DNA of 32,259 nucleotides, taken from NCBI GenBank assembly GCA_024686085.1, contig JAIBDT010000038.1, positions 1-32,259 on the forward strand, read 5' to 3'. Position numbers and translations under genes: made by a program. The DNA comes from Loktanella sp. Lineage in GTDB: Bacteria > Pseudomonadota > Alphaproteobacteria > Rhodobacterales > Rhodobacteraceae. The notes beneath the pieces are model-generated. The model worked only from the letters and a program-made list of their open reading frames with translations. It had not been told where the DNA came from and did no database searches. Positions 7,643-15,982 of this stretch are shown here, piece after piece (the stretch's first letter is position 1; every line of letters starts with the position of its first letter).

Positions 7643-8593
7643 ATGCAAAAATTGAATGCGATGATCGTTGAAATGTTGGGGCCATTCGGGCCGCTGATGC
7701 TGGTTGGGCTTCTGGGTGTTTTCCTGATCCTTGTGACCTTACCTGTCTTAATGAAAAAGACTGTAGATCCATTGGATCGTCTCAAGGCGGCCCCACGAGC
7801 CGAGGCCAAAAAGAGCGAGAAACTGCGTCAGGCGCAAAGCAGCGACAAGCTGGACAAATATGCAAACTTTCTAGAACCGCAAGACCAAGAGGAATACTCT
7901 GCGATCAAGCTTAAGTTGGTCCAAGCGGGCTATCACTCTAAGAATGCCGTACGTAATTACTATTTTGCTCAATTCGTGCTGGGGATTCTGGGCCTTGTGC
8001 TGGGCGGCTTGTATGCGTTTATGAAAATGCAGCAGGGTGATGTTGAAACCCAAGACCTGATCATGATGATCGCTGTGCCCGCAGGTGCCGGTTATATGGG
8101 ACCAAAGTATTGGGTCACTCGCCGTCAGGCTGCCCGCAAAGAAGCTATTACCAACGGCTTTCCAGATAGCCTTGATATGATGCTGGTCTGTGTGGAAGCA
8201 GGTCAATCCCTTGACCAATCCATCATCCGCGTGGCCCGCGAGCTAAAGTCCGGTTTTCCTGACCTGTCTCACGAGTTCGAGGTTGTGGCCCATGAGATGA
8301 AAGCCGGTAAGGACAAGACAAGCGTGTTGAAAGACATGTCCGAGCGCGCTGGCGTGCAAGATGTCAAAAGCTTTGTCACCGTTTTGATCCAGTCGCAGCA
8401 ATTTGGTACGTCCATTGCCGATGCCTTGCGTGTCTATGCCAGCGAAATGCGTGACAAACGTGTCATGCGTGCCGAAGAGGCCGCAAATAAACTACCAACC
8501 AAGATGACTTTGGCGACGATGATGTTGACTGTGCCGCCTCTTCTGATCATTTTGATCGGGCCGTCAGTCTTTGCAATCACCCAAGCCCTCTGA
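7643..8593 (+). CDS. tadC: TadC, inner-membrane platform protein
   Basis: 316 residues, homologous in layout to TadB. Helices are visible at about 13-37, in the middle (AQFVLGILGLVLGGLYAF) and at the C-terminus (LTVPPLLIILIGPSVFAIT). The F-domain core contains PDSLDMMLVCVEAGQSLDQS and EMKAGKDKTSVLKDMSERAG. It is the second platform component of the Tad pilus. An AGGA lies about ten bases before the ATG at 7643. The order cpaF-tadB-tadC is the standard one. Confidence 0.95.
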   Translation: MQKLNAMIVEMLGPFGPLMLVGLLGVFLILVTLPVLMKKTVDPLDRLKAAPRAEAKKSEKLRQAQSSDKLDKYANFLEPQDQEEYSAIKLKLVQAGYHSKNAVRNYYFAQFVLGILGLVLGGLYAFMKMQQGDVETQDLIMMIAVPAGAGYMGPKYWVTRRQAARKEAITNGFPDSLDMMLVCVEAGQSLDQSIIRVARELKSGFPDLSHEFEVVAHEMKAGKDKTSVLKDMSERAGVQDVKSFVTVLIQSQQFGTSIADALRVYASEMRDKRVMRAEEAANKLPTKMTLATMMLTVPPLLIILIGPSVFAITQAL

Positions 8594-8613
8594 CGGGGCA
8601 AGGAAGCCGTCAA

Positions 8614-9171
8614 ATGATACACAAGAGGGTCGTACTAATCTTGACCCTGACGTTCCTAGCCGCCTGTTCATCTGGCGGTTTTGGACGTTCAGAAGACCAA
8701 GTATTCGCACCCGGTGTCGCTGGTGAATCCGATATCGACGGACTGCTTGTCGGGCACCGTCTTATGAAGGCTGGCGAATACGAACTTGCCCTGCGCGCTT
8801 ATACCCGCGCGGCGGCTCAGCAGGGATTGAACGTTGACACGCTGTCTGCGTTAGGATCGGCCAATTTACGGCTAGGGCGGTTAGGTCAGGCAGAGAGATT
8901 GCTGCGCCGTGCCACTGACGAAGAACCCAATTTCCCCGCTGCATGGAACAATCTGGGCGTCATTTTGATGGAAAAGGGCGAGTATTCCGAAGCCGCAGAG
9001 GTTTTTCGTCGCGCATTTGCCACGGATAACGGGAATTCAGACCAGATCAGAGAGAACCTGCGGATATCTCTCGCCCTGATAGAAGATCCGTTTTACGATA
9101 CTAGTCAAAACCAAGATGTAAAATTGGTGCGACGGGGTACGGGCGATTATGTAATCCTGACCGCACTTTGA
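8614..9171 (+). CDS. tadD: TadD-like TPR lipoprotein
   Basis: 185 residues. The leader ends in the lipobox LAAC (Cys18). Three TPR-like repeats lie between about residues 50 and 150, with AAWNNLGVILMEKGEYSEAAEVFRRAF the clearest, although only short parts are diagnostic (GVILMEKGEYSEA). TadD proteins are thought to act as pilotins or scaffolds for secretin assembly. AAGGA precedes the ATG at 8614 by about ten bases. The gene follows tadC by 20 bases and is followed by a second TPR lipoprotein, so the pair may work together. Confidence 0.85.
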   Translation: MIHKRVVLILTLTFLAACSSGGFGRSEDQVFAPGVAGESDIDGLLVGHRLMKAGEYELALRAYTRAAAQQGLNVDTLSALGSANLRLGRLGQAERLLRRATDEEPNFPAAWNNLGVILMEKGEYSEAAEVFRRAFATDNGNSDQIRENLRISLALIEDPFYDTSQNQDVKLVRRGTGDYVILTAL

Positions 9172-9196
9172 GGTAAGAGCAGTAAAGGACGCAAAA

Positions 9197-10054
9197 ATGC
9201 GCCACCCTATCATGTTTACAATGGTCGTTTCGGCCATCGTTGGGCTGAGTGCCTGCGAAAAATCTGGCGAAGCGCAAGTCGAACGCGCATTGCAGGATCT
9301 CAACGTCGTCGACGAAACCAATCTTAACGATGTGATGCTAACGATTGGTGACCCTGATGAGGCAGTGAACTATTTCGCTGGCGCGAATGAAAACGACCCG
9401 GGTCGTATTGATCTTCAGCGCGGTCTTGCAAAATCATTGATCCGCGCGGGCCGCTCTGCAGAGGCGCTAAATGCTTGGAAAATGGTCACCACACATGCCG
9501 AAGCAAACAACGACGACCGTGTTGAACTGGCCGATGCATTTATCCGCAACAATCTTTGGGATGACGCAGCAGACACGCTGAATACCATTCCGCCGACACA
9601 TGAGACATTCAAGCGCTACCGCCTAGAGGCAATGGTCGCAGACAGCAAAAAGCAGTGGGATAAGGCAGATAGCTTTTACCAGACAGCTGTTGGCCTGACG
9701 ACGACGCCTGCAGGTGTTTTGAACAACTGGGGTTACTCTAAGCTGACACGCGGTAGTTACAAAGAGGCCGAGCGGCTGTTTTCGGATGCCCTGCGTCACG
9801 ACACCGGCATGTTTACCGCCAAGAACAACCTTGTTCTGGCCCGTGGTGCGCAGCGCAACTATGACCTGCCTGTGATCCCGATGTCCCAGATCGAGCGCGC
9901 GCAATTGCTGCATACGCTTGCCCTGACTGCGATTAAGCAGAACGATATTACGACGGGCAAAGGGTTGCTACGCGAAGCCATCGACACACATCCACAGCAC
10001 TTCGAAGAGGCCGCCCGTTCGCTGCGCGCCCTTGAAGACAACGTCACGAATTAA
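9197..10054 (+). CDS. Second TPR lipoprotein of the tad locus
   Basis: 285 residues. A lipoprotein leader ends with LSAC (Cys20). The rest is helical with repeated TPR-like units (for example QRGLAKSLIRAGRSAEALNA and LNNWGYSKLTRGSYKEAERL). It is probably an outer-membrane lipoprotein that helps assemble the secretin or the OmpA-like partner; this follows from location and fold only. AAAGGA lies about nine bases before the ATG. It is 25 bases after tadD and three bases before the prepilin peptidase gene, so it belongs to the same transcript. Confidence 0.85.
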   Translation: MRHPIMFTMVVSAIVGLSACEKSGEAQVERALQDLNVVDETNLNDVMLTIGDPDEAVNYFAGANENDPGRIDLQRGLAKSLIRAGRSAEALNAWKMVTTHAEANNDDRVELADAFIRNNLWDDAADTLNTIPPTHETFKRYRLEAMVADSKKQWDKADSFYQTAVGLTTTPAGVLNNWGYSKLTRGSYKEAERLFSDALRHDTGMFTAKNNLVLARGAQRNYDLPVIPMSQIERAQLLHTLALTAIKQNDITTGKGLLREAIDTHPQHFEEAARSLRALEDNVTN

Positions 10055-10057
10055 CCC

Positions 10058-10552
10058 ATGGAAATGACCGCGAACGCCGCTGCTTGGCTTTTGATTGCCG
10101 CCCTGCCTATTTCTGTCTTTGTCGCTTGGAATGACATGCGTGCGATGAAAATACCAAACGTTGCTGTTGGTGCGCTTGTGCTTGCCTTCGCCGTGCTTGG
10201 GCTTATCGCGTTTCCATTTCCCACCTATCTTTGGCAATGGACGCATTTGGTTGTCGTGCTTGTAATCGGCTTTGTTTTGAACGCCGCGGGGGTTCTGGGC
10301 GCAGGTGATGCAAAATTTGCAGCGGCTGCGGCTCCTTTTGTTTTACTAGGTGATTTGGTCGTGCTGGCCTGGGTTTTCATCGCCTGTGTTATCACAGGGT
10401 TCATCACCCACCGCATCGCTATGCATAGCCCGTTGCGCCGCCTCGTCCCCGAATGGGAAAGTTGGACCGCTGGCCGCCGTTTCCCGATGGGATTGCCATT
10501 GGGCATGACCTTGGTGTTTTATTTGCTGCTAGCGCTGACGCAAAACTGGTAA
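10058..10552 (+). CDS. cpaA: Prepilin peptidase CpaA/TadV (A24 family)
   Basis: 164 residues, almost entirely membrane-embedded with five to six helices. The two catalytic aspartates of the A24 family are visible: Asp26 in WNDMRAMKIPN and Asp84 in GAGDAKF. The short form without the extra cytoplasmic methylase domain is typical of TadV/CpaA. It cleaves the Flp leader after the conserved glycine, here predicted at Gly14 of the second pilin. It starts three bases after the preceding stop codon, so translation is probably coupled. Confidence 0.93.
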   Translation: MEMTANAAAWLLIAALPISVFVAWNDMRAMKIPNVAVGALVLAFAVLGLIAFPFPTYLWQWTHLVVVLVIGFVLNAAGVLGAGDAKFAAAAAPFVLLGDLVVLAWVFIACVITGFITHRIAMHSPLRRLVPEWESWTAGRRFPMGLPLGMTLVFYLLLALTQNW

Positions 10553-10628
10553 AAAGGCACAATGCCACGAAACCTCGCCGCTTTATCCATCATTTAGACA
10601 CAAATTGCCGCAATAGTTAACTCGAACA

Positions 10629-10646
10629 CCATCCGCATGCGGGTGG
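10629..10646. promoter_or_regulatory. 18-bp dyad upstream of the AAA+ ATPase gene, candidate operator
   Basis: CCATCCGCATGCGGGTGG is an inverted repeat in which eight of nine base pairs match, centred on GCATGC. It ends 22 bases before the ATG at 10669. It could bind a dimeric regulator or form a hairpin in the leader. Confidence 0.45.
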
Positions 10647-10668
10647 CCGAGATTAAAGGCAGAACACT

Positions 10669-11979
10669 ATGAATATGCAAACTTCGAGCGTGATGGCACC
10701 GCCAGCACCTAAGACGCTCGCGCAGATGCAGCTACCGTTAGCCATGATGCGCGATATTTTGATTAAATCCATGTTCCGTATGAACGCCAGCTTGGTCACA
10801 GAAATGGCCCGCGTCATCTGCCTGCCCGTCAATGTCGTCCAGGAATTAGTTGATTTGTGTCGCGGCCAACGTCTGATCGAGGCGACTGGCACCATGGCCG
10901 CTGGCAGCGGCAATGAAATGGGGTACCAGCTCACCGATCAAGGCAAAGCGCGTGCGCAAGATGCACTGGCCCAATCAGAATACTTTGGTGCTATGCCAGT
11001 GCCGTTGGACATCTACCGCCAACAGATCGAGCGCCAATCGATCCGGAATCTTTCCATCACCCGTGATCAGCTTTCCAACGCGATGGGGCATCTTATTTTG
11101 CCACCCAGCCTGTTGGGCAACCTTGGCCCTGCGGTTGGCGCAGGTCGATCCATTTTGATGTACGGCCCTCCAGGTAATGGTAAGTCCTCAATTTCAAACG
11201 GTATTCGTGACGCTTTGGGAGATAAGATCTATGTCCCTCGTGCCATTGAATTTTCGGGTCAGGTTATCACGGTTTATGACCCGATCGTGCATTCCGCTGC
11301 CGAAGAAGATGTGGACGATCCCAACAGTCTTCGCCGCACGTCAGGTCGTTATGACACCCGCTATGTCCGTTGCGAACGCCCGACCGTGATTACGGGCGGT
11401 GAATTGACGCTGGATATGCTTGATCTGGTTTATAACCCCACGGCGCGCACCTATCAGGCCCCGCTGCAGCTAAAGTCCACTGGCGGCATCTTCATTGTCG
11501 ACGACCTTGGTCGCCAAGCCGAGCCACCGCAGACTTTGGTCAACCGCTGGATTGTTCCACTGGAAGAAAACAAAGATATTCTTGCCCTGCAATCGGGCGA
11601 GAAATTCGAGGTGCCGTTTGACACCCTTGTGATTTTCTCGACCAACTTTCACCCAAATGCGATCTTCGATAAAGCCGCGCTACGTCGTATTTTCTTTAAG
11701 ATCAAAATTGATGGCCCGTCGCAGGCTGATTTTCTAAAGATCTTTGCGATGGTTGCCCGCAAGAAGAAAATGCCATTGGACGAGGCGACGCTCATTCACT
11801 TGCTGAACAAGCGTTATCCTGAAATCGACAATGTCTATGCCAACTATCAGCCCATCTTTTTGATCGACCAGATGATTGCGATCTGTGAATTTGAGGGTAT
11901 TCCGTATCAGATGACCCCAGAGTTAATTGATCGGGCTTGGGCCAACATGTTTGTTGTCGAAGAAGACATTGTCCGTTAA
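10669..11979 (+). CDS. AAA+ ATPase with N-terminal winged-helix-like segment, tad-associated
   Basis: 436 residues. The ATPase core shows Walker A GPPGNGKS (166-173), Walker B IFIVDD (274-279), sensor-1 STN (324-326) and an Arg pair at 339-340 that could be the arginine finger. Residues about 25-105 look like a winged helix (MARVICLPVNVVQELVDLCR, then the wing-like YQLTDQGKARA). The Walker B ends in Asp-Asp rather than Asp-Glu. Genes of this type commonly end tad loci in Rhodobacterales as far as I recall, but I know of no assigned function. It is 116 bases after the peptidase gene with its own leader and an AAAGG ribosome site, so it may be separately regulated. Remodelling of the Tad machine or a regulatory role are both possible. 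Confidence 0.85.
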   Translation: MNMQTSSVMAPPAPKTLAQMQLPLAMMRDILIKSMFRMNASLVTEMARVICLPVNVVQELVDLCRGQRLIEATGTMAAGSGNEMGYQLTDQGKARAQDALAQSEYFGAMPVPLDIYRQQIERQSIRNLSITRDQLSNAMGHLILPPSLLGNLGPAVGAGRSILMYGPPGNGKSSISNGIRDALGDKIYVPRAIEFSGQVITVYDPIVHSAAEEDVDDPNSLRRTSGRYDTRYVRCERPTVITGGELTLDMLDLVYNPTARTYQAPLQLKSTGGIFIVDDLGRQAEPPQTLVNRWIVPLEENKDILALQSGEKFEVPFDTLVIFSTNFHPNAIFDKAALRRIFFKIKIDGPSQADFLKIFAMVARKKKMPLDEATLIHLLNKRYPEIDNVYANYQPIFLIDQMIAICEFEGIPYQMTPELIDRAWANMFVVEEDIVR

Positions 11980-12019
11980 TCGCCCTTGACCGCAGCGGGT
12001 TTAGCAGCAGGTTAGGTCC

Positions 12020-14431
12020 ATGACCAACCTGCCCGCCCCTTTAGAGACTTGGTTTGCCGCACGCGGGTGGTCGCTGCACCCCCATCAGCGCGATATGCTG
12101 TCCCACGCGACTGATCCCGCTCTTTTGCTGATTGCCCCGACAGGTGGCGGCAAAACACTGGCGGGGTTTTTGCCGACCCTTGCTGAACTTGCTGATGGTG
12201 ACCACGCTGGACTGCACACGCTTTATATATCGCCCCTGAAGGCGTTAGCGGCGGATATCAAACGTAATCTGCGCACCCCTGTGGACGAGATCGGCTTGCC
12301 CGTTCGGATCGAGGATCGCACAGGCGACACCTCTTATACCCAAAAACGCAGGCAGCGCGCCGATCCGCCGCATATTCTGCTGACGACACCGGAAAGCCTC
12401 GCCCTGCTGACAAGCTATGAAGATGCGCCCCGCATGTTTGCAGGATTGCAGCGGGTGATTGTGGACGAAATCCATGCCCTGTCAGAAAGCAAACGCGGCG
12501 ACCAATTGATGCTGGCCCTCAGCCGCTTGCAGGCGATTGCGCCTGACATGCGCCGTGTCGGATTATCCGCCACCGTTGAGGACCCAGATGCAATTGCGCA
12601 TCTGCTCGCGCGTCATCCTGATCCTTGCCGTATTTTGCACGCCGACGCCGGTCCCGGCCCCGATATTTCTATGTTGATTACGGATGAGCCGCCGCCTTGG
12701 TCAGGTGGTGGTGCAAAGTACAGCATTCCTTCTGTCCTTAAGGAGATAAAAAAACATAAAACCACACTTATCTTTCACAACACCCGTGCGCAGGCCGAGG
12801 TTTATTTTCATAATCTTTGGCTGGCGAATGATGAGAGTTTACCGATTGCCATCCATCACGGCAGTCTGGACAAGGCGCAGCGCGAAAAGGTCGAGGCCGC
12901 CATGATCTCGGGTGCTTTGCGCGCGATTGTCTGCACGGGTACGCTTGATCTGGGGATTGATTGGGGCGATGTCGATTTGGTGATCCAAGTCGGCGCCCCC
13001 AAAAACGTGAAGCGGTTGGTGCAGCGGATCGGGCGAGCGAACCATCGGTATAATGCGCCGTCCAAGGCAATGCTGATCCCCGCAAACCGGTTTGAGGTCG
13101 TCGAATGTGTTGCCGCATTAGAGGCCGCAAAGGACCACGATCTAGATGGTGATCCGCGCGGCGACGGCCCCAAGGACGTGCTATGCCAACACATCCTGAT
13201 TGCGGCCTGTGCGGGTCCATTCGATGCGCTCGACCTATATCATCAAATCAAAACGGTCGGTGCCTATAGCAGTTTATCCCGCGCCGCGTTTGACGATTGT
13301 TTGGATTTCTGCGCGACGGGTGGCTATGCGCTGCGGGCCTATGACAAGTGGAAACGCCTGTTGCAGCGCCCTGACGGGCAATGGCAATTGCGTGACCCGC
13401 GTGCCGCCCAGCGTATACGCATGAATATCGGCACGATCCAAGACACCGATATGCTGAAGGTCAAATTGAAGGGAAGCTTCAAGGCGTTAGGTGAGGTGGA
13501 GGAAGCCTTTGCCGCGACGCTGACGGTTGGGGATACCTTTCTGATTGGCGGGCAAATCGTGCGCTATGAGGGGTTACGCGAGTTGACGGTTCAGGTGACC
13601 CGTCGTGCAGACAAAGCGCCAAAAATTGCAACCTTTTCAGGGACGAAGTTCGCAACCTCGACCCAGTTGTCTGCGCGTATCCTTAAGATGTTCAGGCAGG
13701 ATACATGGCCCGCGCTGCCAGCGCATACCCAAAGCTGGCTGGCCTTGCAACGCGAGGTGTCGCAACTGCCACAGGTCGATCGCATATTGGTGGAAACCTT
13801 TGCGCATGATAACCGCCATTACGCTTGTTTTTACGGGTTTGCAGGCCGCAATGCGCAGCAGACGCTGGGGCTTTTGCTGACACAGCGCATGGAGAACCAG
13901 CGCCTGCATCCGCTTGGATTTGTCGCCACAGATTACGCGACGCTTATTTGGGGCCTAGACCTTGTGACCGACCCTGCTGCCCTACTTGACCCGATTGTGC
14001 TGCGCGACGGGTTGTCGTCGTGGCTGGCGGGCAATGCCGTGATGAAACGAACCTTTCGCAGCTCGGCCACGATTGCGGGTTTGATCGAACGTAACTTGCC
14101 CCAAGCCCGAAAGTCCGGTCGTCAAGCGACGTTTTCCAGCGATATCTTGTATGACACGCTGACAAAATATGACCCTGATCATTTGATGCTGCGCATTACG
14201 CGCGAGGAGGCGATGCGCGGTCTTGTTGATTTTGGCCGCGTGGAGGAGATGCTGACCCGCACGCAGGGCTATGTTGACCACCAAAGGCTGAATCGGATTT
14301 CACCACTAGCCGCCCCCATGTTGTTAGAGGTTGGCCGTGTTCCTGTGGCCGGTGAGGGTCGCGAAAAAATGCTGAAGGACCAAGCGGACGCACTGATGAA
14401 GGCCGCGGGATTGGGTGAGGTTGAGGGTTGA
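12020..14431 (+). CDS. Ligase-associated DEXH-box DNA helicase (Lhr family)
   Basis: 803 residues. Superfamily 2 motifs in order: Q-like LHPHQ (about 19-23), Walker A TGGGKT (41-46), TTPES (122-126), DEIH (149-152), LSAT (182-185), then in the second RecA domain GTLDLGIDWG and QRIGRANHR. The long C-terminal part matches the Lhr-core layout. This is the family annotated as ligase-associated DNA damage response helicase, normally encoded with an ATP-dependent ligase, an exonuclease and PdeM. Only pdeM follows here (31 bases downstream). It starts 40 bases after the AAA+ gene with no visible terminator between, so some read-through from the tad region is possible. Confidence 0.93.
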   Translation: MTNLPAPLETWFAARGWSLHPHQRDMLSHATDPALLLIAPTGGGKTLAGFLPTLAELADGDHAGLHTLYISPLKALAADIKRNLRTPVDEIGLPVRIEDRTGDTSYTQKRRQRADPPHILLTTPESLALLTSYEDAPRMFAGLQRVIVDEIHALSESKRGDQLMLALSRLQAIAPDMRRVGLSATVEDPDAIAHLLARHPDPCRILHADAGPGPDISMLITDEPPPWSGGGAKYSIPSVLKEIKKHKTTLIFHNTRAQAEVYFHNLWLANDESLPIAIHHGSLDKAQREKVEAAMISGALRAIVCTGTLDLGIDWGDVDLVIQVGAPKNVKRLVQRIGRANHRYNAPSKAMLIPANRFEVVECVAALEAAKDHDLDGDPRGDGPKDVLCQHILIAACAGPFDALDLYHQIKTVGAYSSLSRAAFDDCLDFCATGGYALRAYDKWKRLLQRPDGQWQLRDPRAAQRIRMNIGTIQDTDMLKVKLKGSFKALGEVEEAFAATLTVGDTFLIGGQIVRYEGLRELTVQVTRRADKAPKIATFSGTKFATSTQLSARILKMFRQDTWPALPAHTQSWLALQREVSQLPQVDRILVETFAHDNRHYACFYGFAGRNAQQTLGLLLTQRMENQRLHPLGFVATDYATLIWGLDLVTDPAALLDPIVLRDGLSSWLAGNAVMKRTFRSSATIAGLIERNLPQARKSGRQATFSSDILYDTLTKYDPDHLMLRITREEAMRGLVDFGRVEEMLTRTQGYVDHQRLNRISPLAAPMLLEVGRVPVAGEGREKMLKDQADALMKAAGLGEVEG

Positions 14432-14462
14432 TTTTGATCTCTGATAGCCTCACTTCACCCAC

Positions 14463-15152
14463 ATGACCGATCATGCTTTCACATTCTCCGATGTATCCCT
14501 TGTTGCGACGGCGCGCCGCGCCTTGTGGTTGCCCGATACGCAAACCCTTTGCGTGTCTGACCTGCATTTGGGAAAATCGGGTCGCATCGCACGGCGGACG
14601 GGAACGATGTTGCCCCCATTCGAGACGACGGACACGCTGGCGCGCTTGGAGGACGAGATCAATCGCTTTGATCCCAAGAGCGTGATTTGCCTTGGCGACA
14701 GTTTTGACGATCTTGATGCCAGCAAAGAGTTAAGCCCGCAGGCCGCCGCAACCTTCGCGCAACTGCAGGCAGGGCGCCGATGGATTTGGATCGAAGGCAA
14801 CCATGACCCCGGTCCGATTGAGATTGGCGGCAGCCACCACGACGCATTTCAAATCAGGGGATTGGCGTTTCGCCATATCGCGACGAAAGCCACGGGCGAG
14901 GTATCGGGCCACTATCATCCAAAACATGGGTTGCGCGGATCGGGCCCTGCGAGGCCGTGTTTTCTATATGATCATGATCGCCTGATCATGCCCGCGTTCG
15001 GGACATATACGGGCGGCTTAAGCAGTCTGGCAGAGCCTTTGACAAACCTGTTTCCCAATGGTGCCATCGCGGTCATGACAGGCAAAACCGCGATCCCTGT
15101 CCCAGTTACAAGAACCCTGCGGAAACCACGTTCTGTCGGTAGGTCTTACTGA
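14463..15152 (+). CDS. pdeM: Ligase-associated metallophosphoesterase PdeM
   Basis: 229 residues with the full calcineurin-like metal site: DLH (33-35), GDSFDD (78-83), GNHD (112-115) and GHYHPK (149-154). It belongs to the PdeM group of the ligase-associated DNA repair cluster; the preceding helicase supports this over other small phosphoesterases. It is probably a nuclease or phosphodiesterase that trims DNA ends; the exact substrate cannot be read from sequence. No strong ribosome site is seen before the ATG. Its last 47 bases overlap the 3' end of the convergent LytTR gene. Confidence 0.92.
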   Translation: MTDHAFTFSDVSLVATARRALWLPDTQTLCVSDLHLGKSGRIARRTGTMLPPFETTDTLARLEDEINRFDPKSVICLGDSFDDLDASKELSPQAAATFAQLQAGRRWIWIEGNHDPGPIEIGGSHHDAFQIRGLAFRHIATKATGEVSGHYHPKHGLRGSGPARPCFLYDHDRLIMPAFGTYTGGLSSLAEPLTNLFPNGAIAVMTGKTAIPVPVTRTLRKPRSVGRSY

Positions 15153-15861
15153 TCGGAATACGCTCGCCCGAGGTTAGGATTGCAAATTCCTTTTGCCCAT
15201 CTTTCACCGCCTGCGCGACCGCATCACGGGACACCCAATGCGACCGATGAACGCAAAACCCATCAGCGTCATCCATCTCATTGACTGCATCTGAAAACCG
15301 CATCAGCAAGCGATGGGAACATCCGTCTGATAACCGCACATCGACATAGTGATCTTGCACCGTGATCCGCACGATTGTGTTCAGACCAACATCCGGCAAA
15401 CGCGCATAAAGTCGAGCGCGCTCTTTGGGTTCTTCGCCAAACAAGACTGCTTGCTCGCCAAACAATACGCCCCAAACACCCAAGACGCAGGCAAATGCAA
15501 AGGCCGTTGCAAGCACATGTGCTAGTGAGATCGGGTTGGGCAGATTTCCGATAAACCCCGAAGACGCGACCACGAACATGATTGGCGAGAAAAGGATGAC
15601 AAATACGCCAGAGGAAATCAGCACATGTTCCGTTTGGTTGCGGCAAGGCAGCCATTGCAAAGCTATCGCACAGCTCAGGCCGCTTCCTAACAGCGCAAGT
15701 GCCACGAGCGGTCCCCAGTAGATCGCTCGCCCAAGCAAAGGAATCTGCTCGTAGGTTCCGAATGGTCCCAAAAAAGCACATATTACCCACACCAGAAAAA
15801 CTGTAAAAAAGTTTTGGTTCGTAAATGTGATACGGCGAAAGTTGGACCAAAAATCCTTCAC
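15106..15861 (-). CDS. Membrane-anchored LytTR-domain transcription regulator
   Basis: 251 residues from a GTG start at 15861, with a G-rich ribosome site upstream. Four hydrophobic helices (about 18-36, 43-71, 79-105, 112-137) are followed by a LytTR DNA-binding domain (about 155-250) with VQDHYVDVRLSDG, CVHRSHWVS and LTSGERIPISKTYR. There is no receiver domain, so signalling would have to reach it through the membrane part. Such proteins are frequent in Roseobacters, with mostly unknown targets. The gene overlaps pdeM tail to tail by 47 bases. A near CtrA-type site (15882-15897) lies just upstream. Confidence 0.9.
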   Translation of the reverse strand: MKDFWSNFRRITFTNQNFFTVFLVWVICAFLGPFGTYEQIPLLGRAIYWGPLVALALLGSGLSCAIALQWLPCRNQTEHVLISSGVFVILFSPIMFVVASSGFIGNLPNPISLAHVLATAFAFACVLGVWGVLFGEQAVLFGEEPKERARLYARLPDVGLNTIVRITVQDHYVDVRLSDGCSHRLLMRFSDAVNEMDDADGFCVHRSHWVSRDAVAQAVKDGQKEFAILTSGERIPISKTYRQNVVSAGFL

Positions 15862-15881
15862 GTAACCCCCAATGCATATTC

Positions 15882-15897
15882 TTAATCAATCGTTATC
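15882..15897 (+). promoter_or_regulatory. CtrA-like site upstream of the LytTR gene
   Basis: TTAAT-N5-GTTATC matches the alphaproteobacterial CtrA consensus TTAAC-N5-GTTAAC at 9 of 11 fixed positions with correct spacing. A separate GGTTAACC palindrome follows at 15904-15911. The site is about 20 bases upstream of the LytTR GTG start. Chance occurrence cannot be excluded. Confidence 0.3.
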
Positions 15898-15982
15898 CAA
15901 TAGGGTTAACCTACAGATATGAAAGTAAGAAAGGGGGAAAATTTTCGAAGGTTTTACCCTACGTCACTTATTTGTGATCCGG

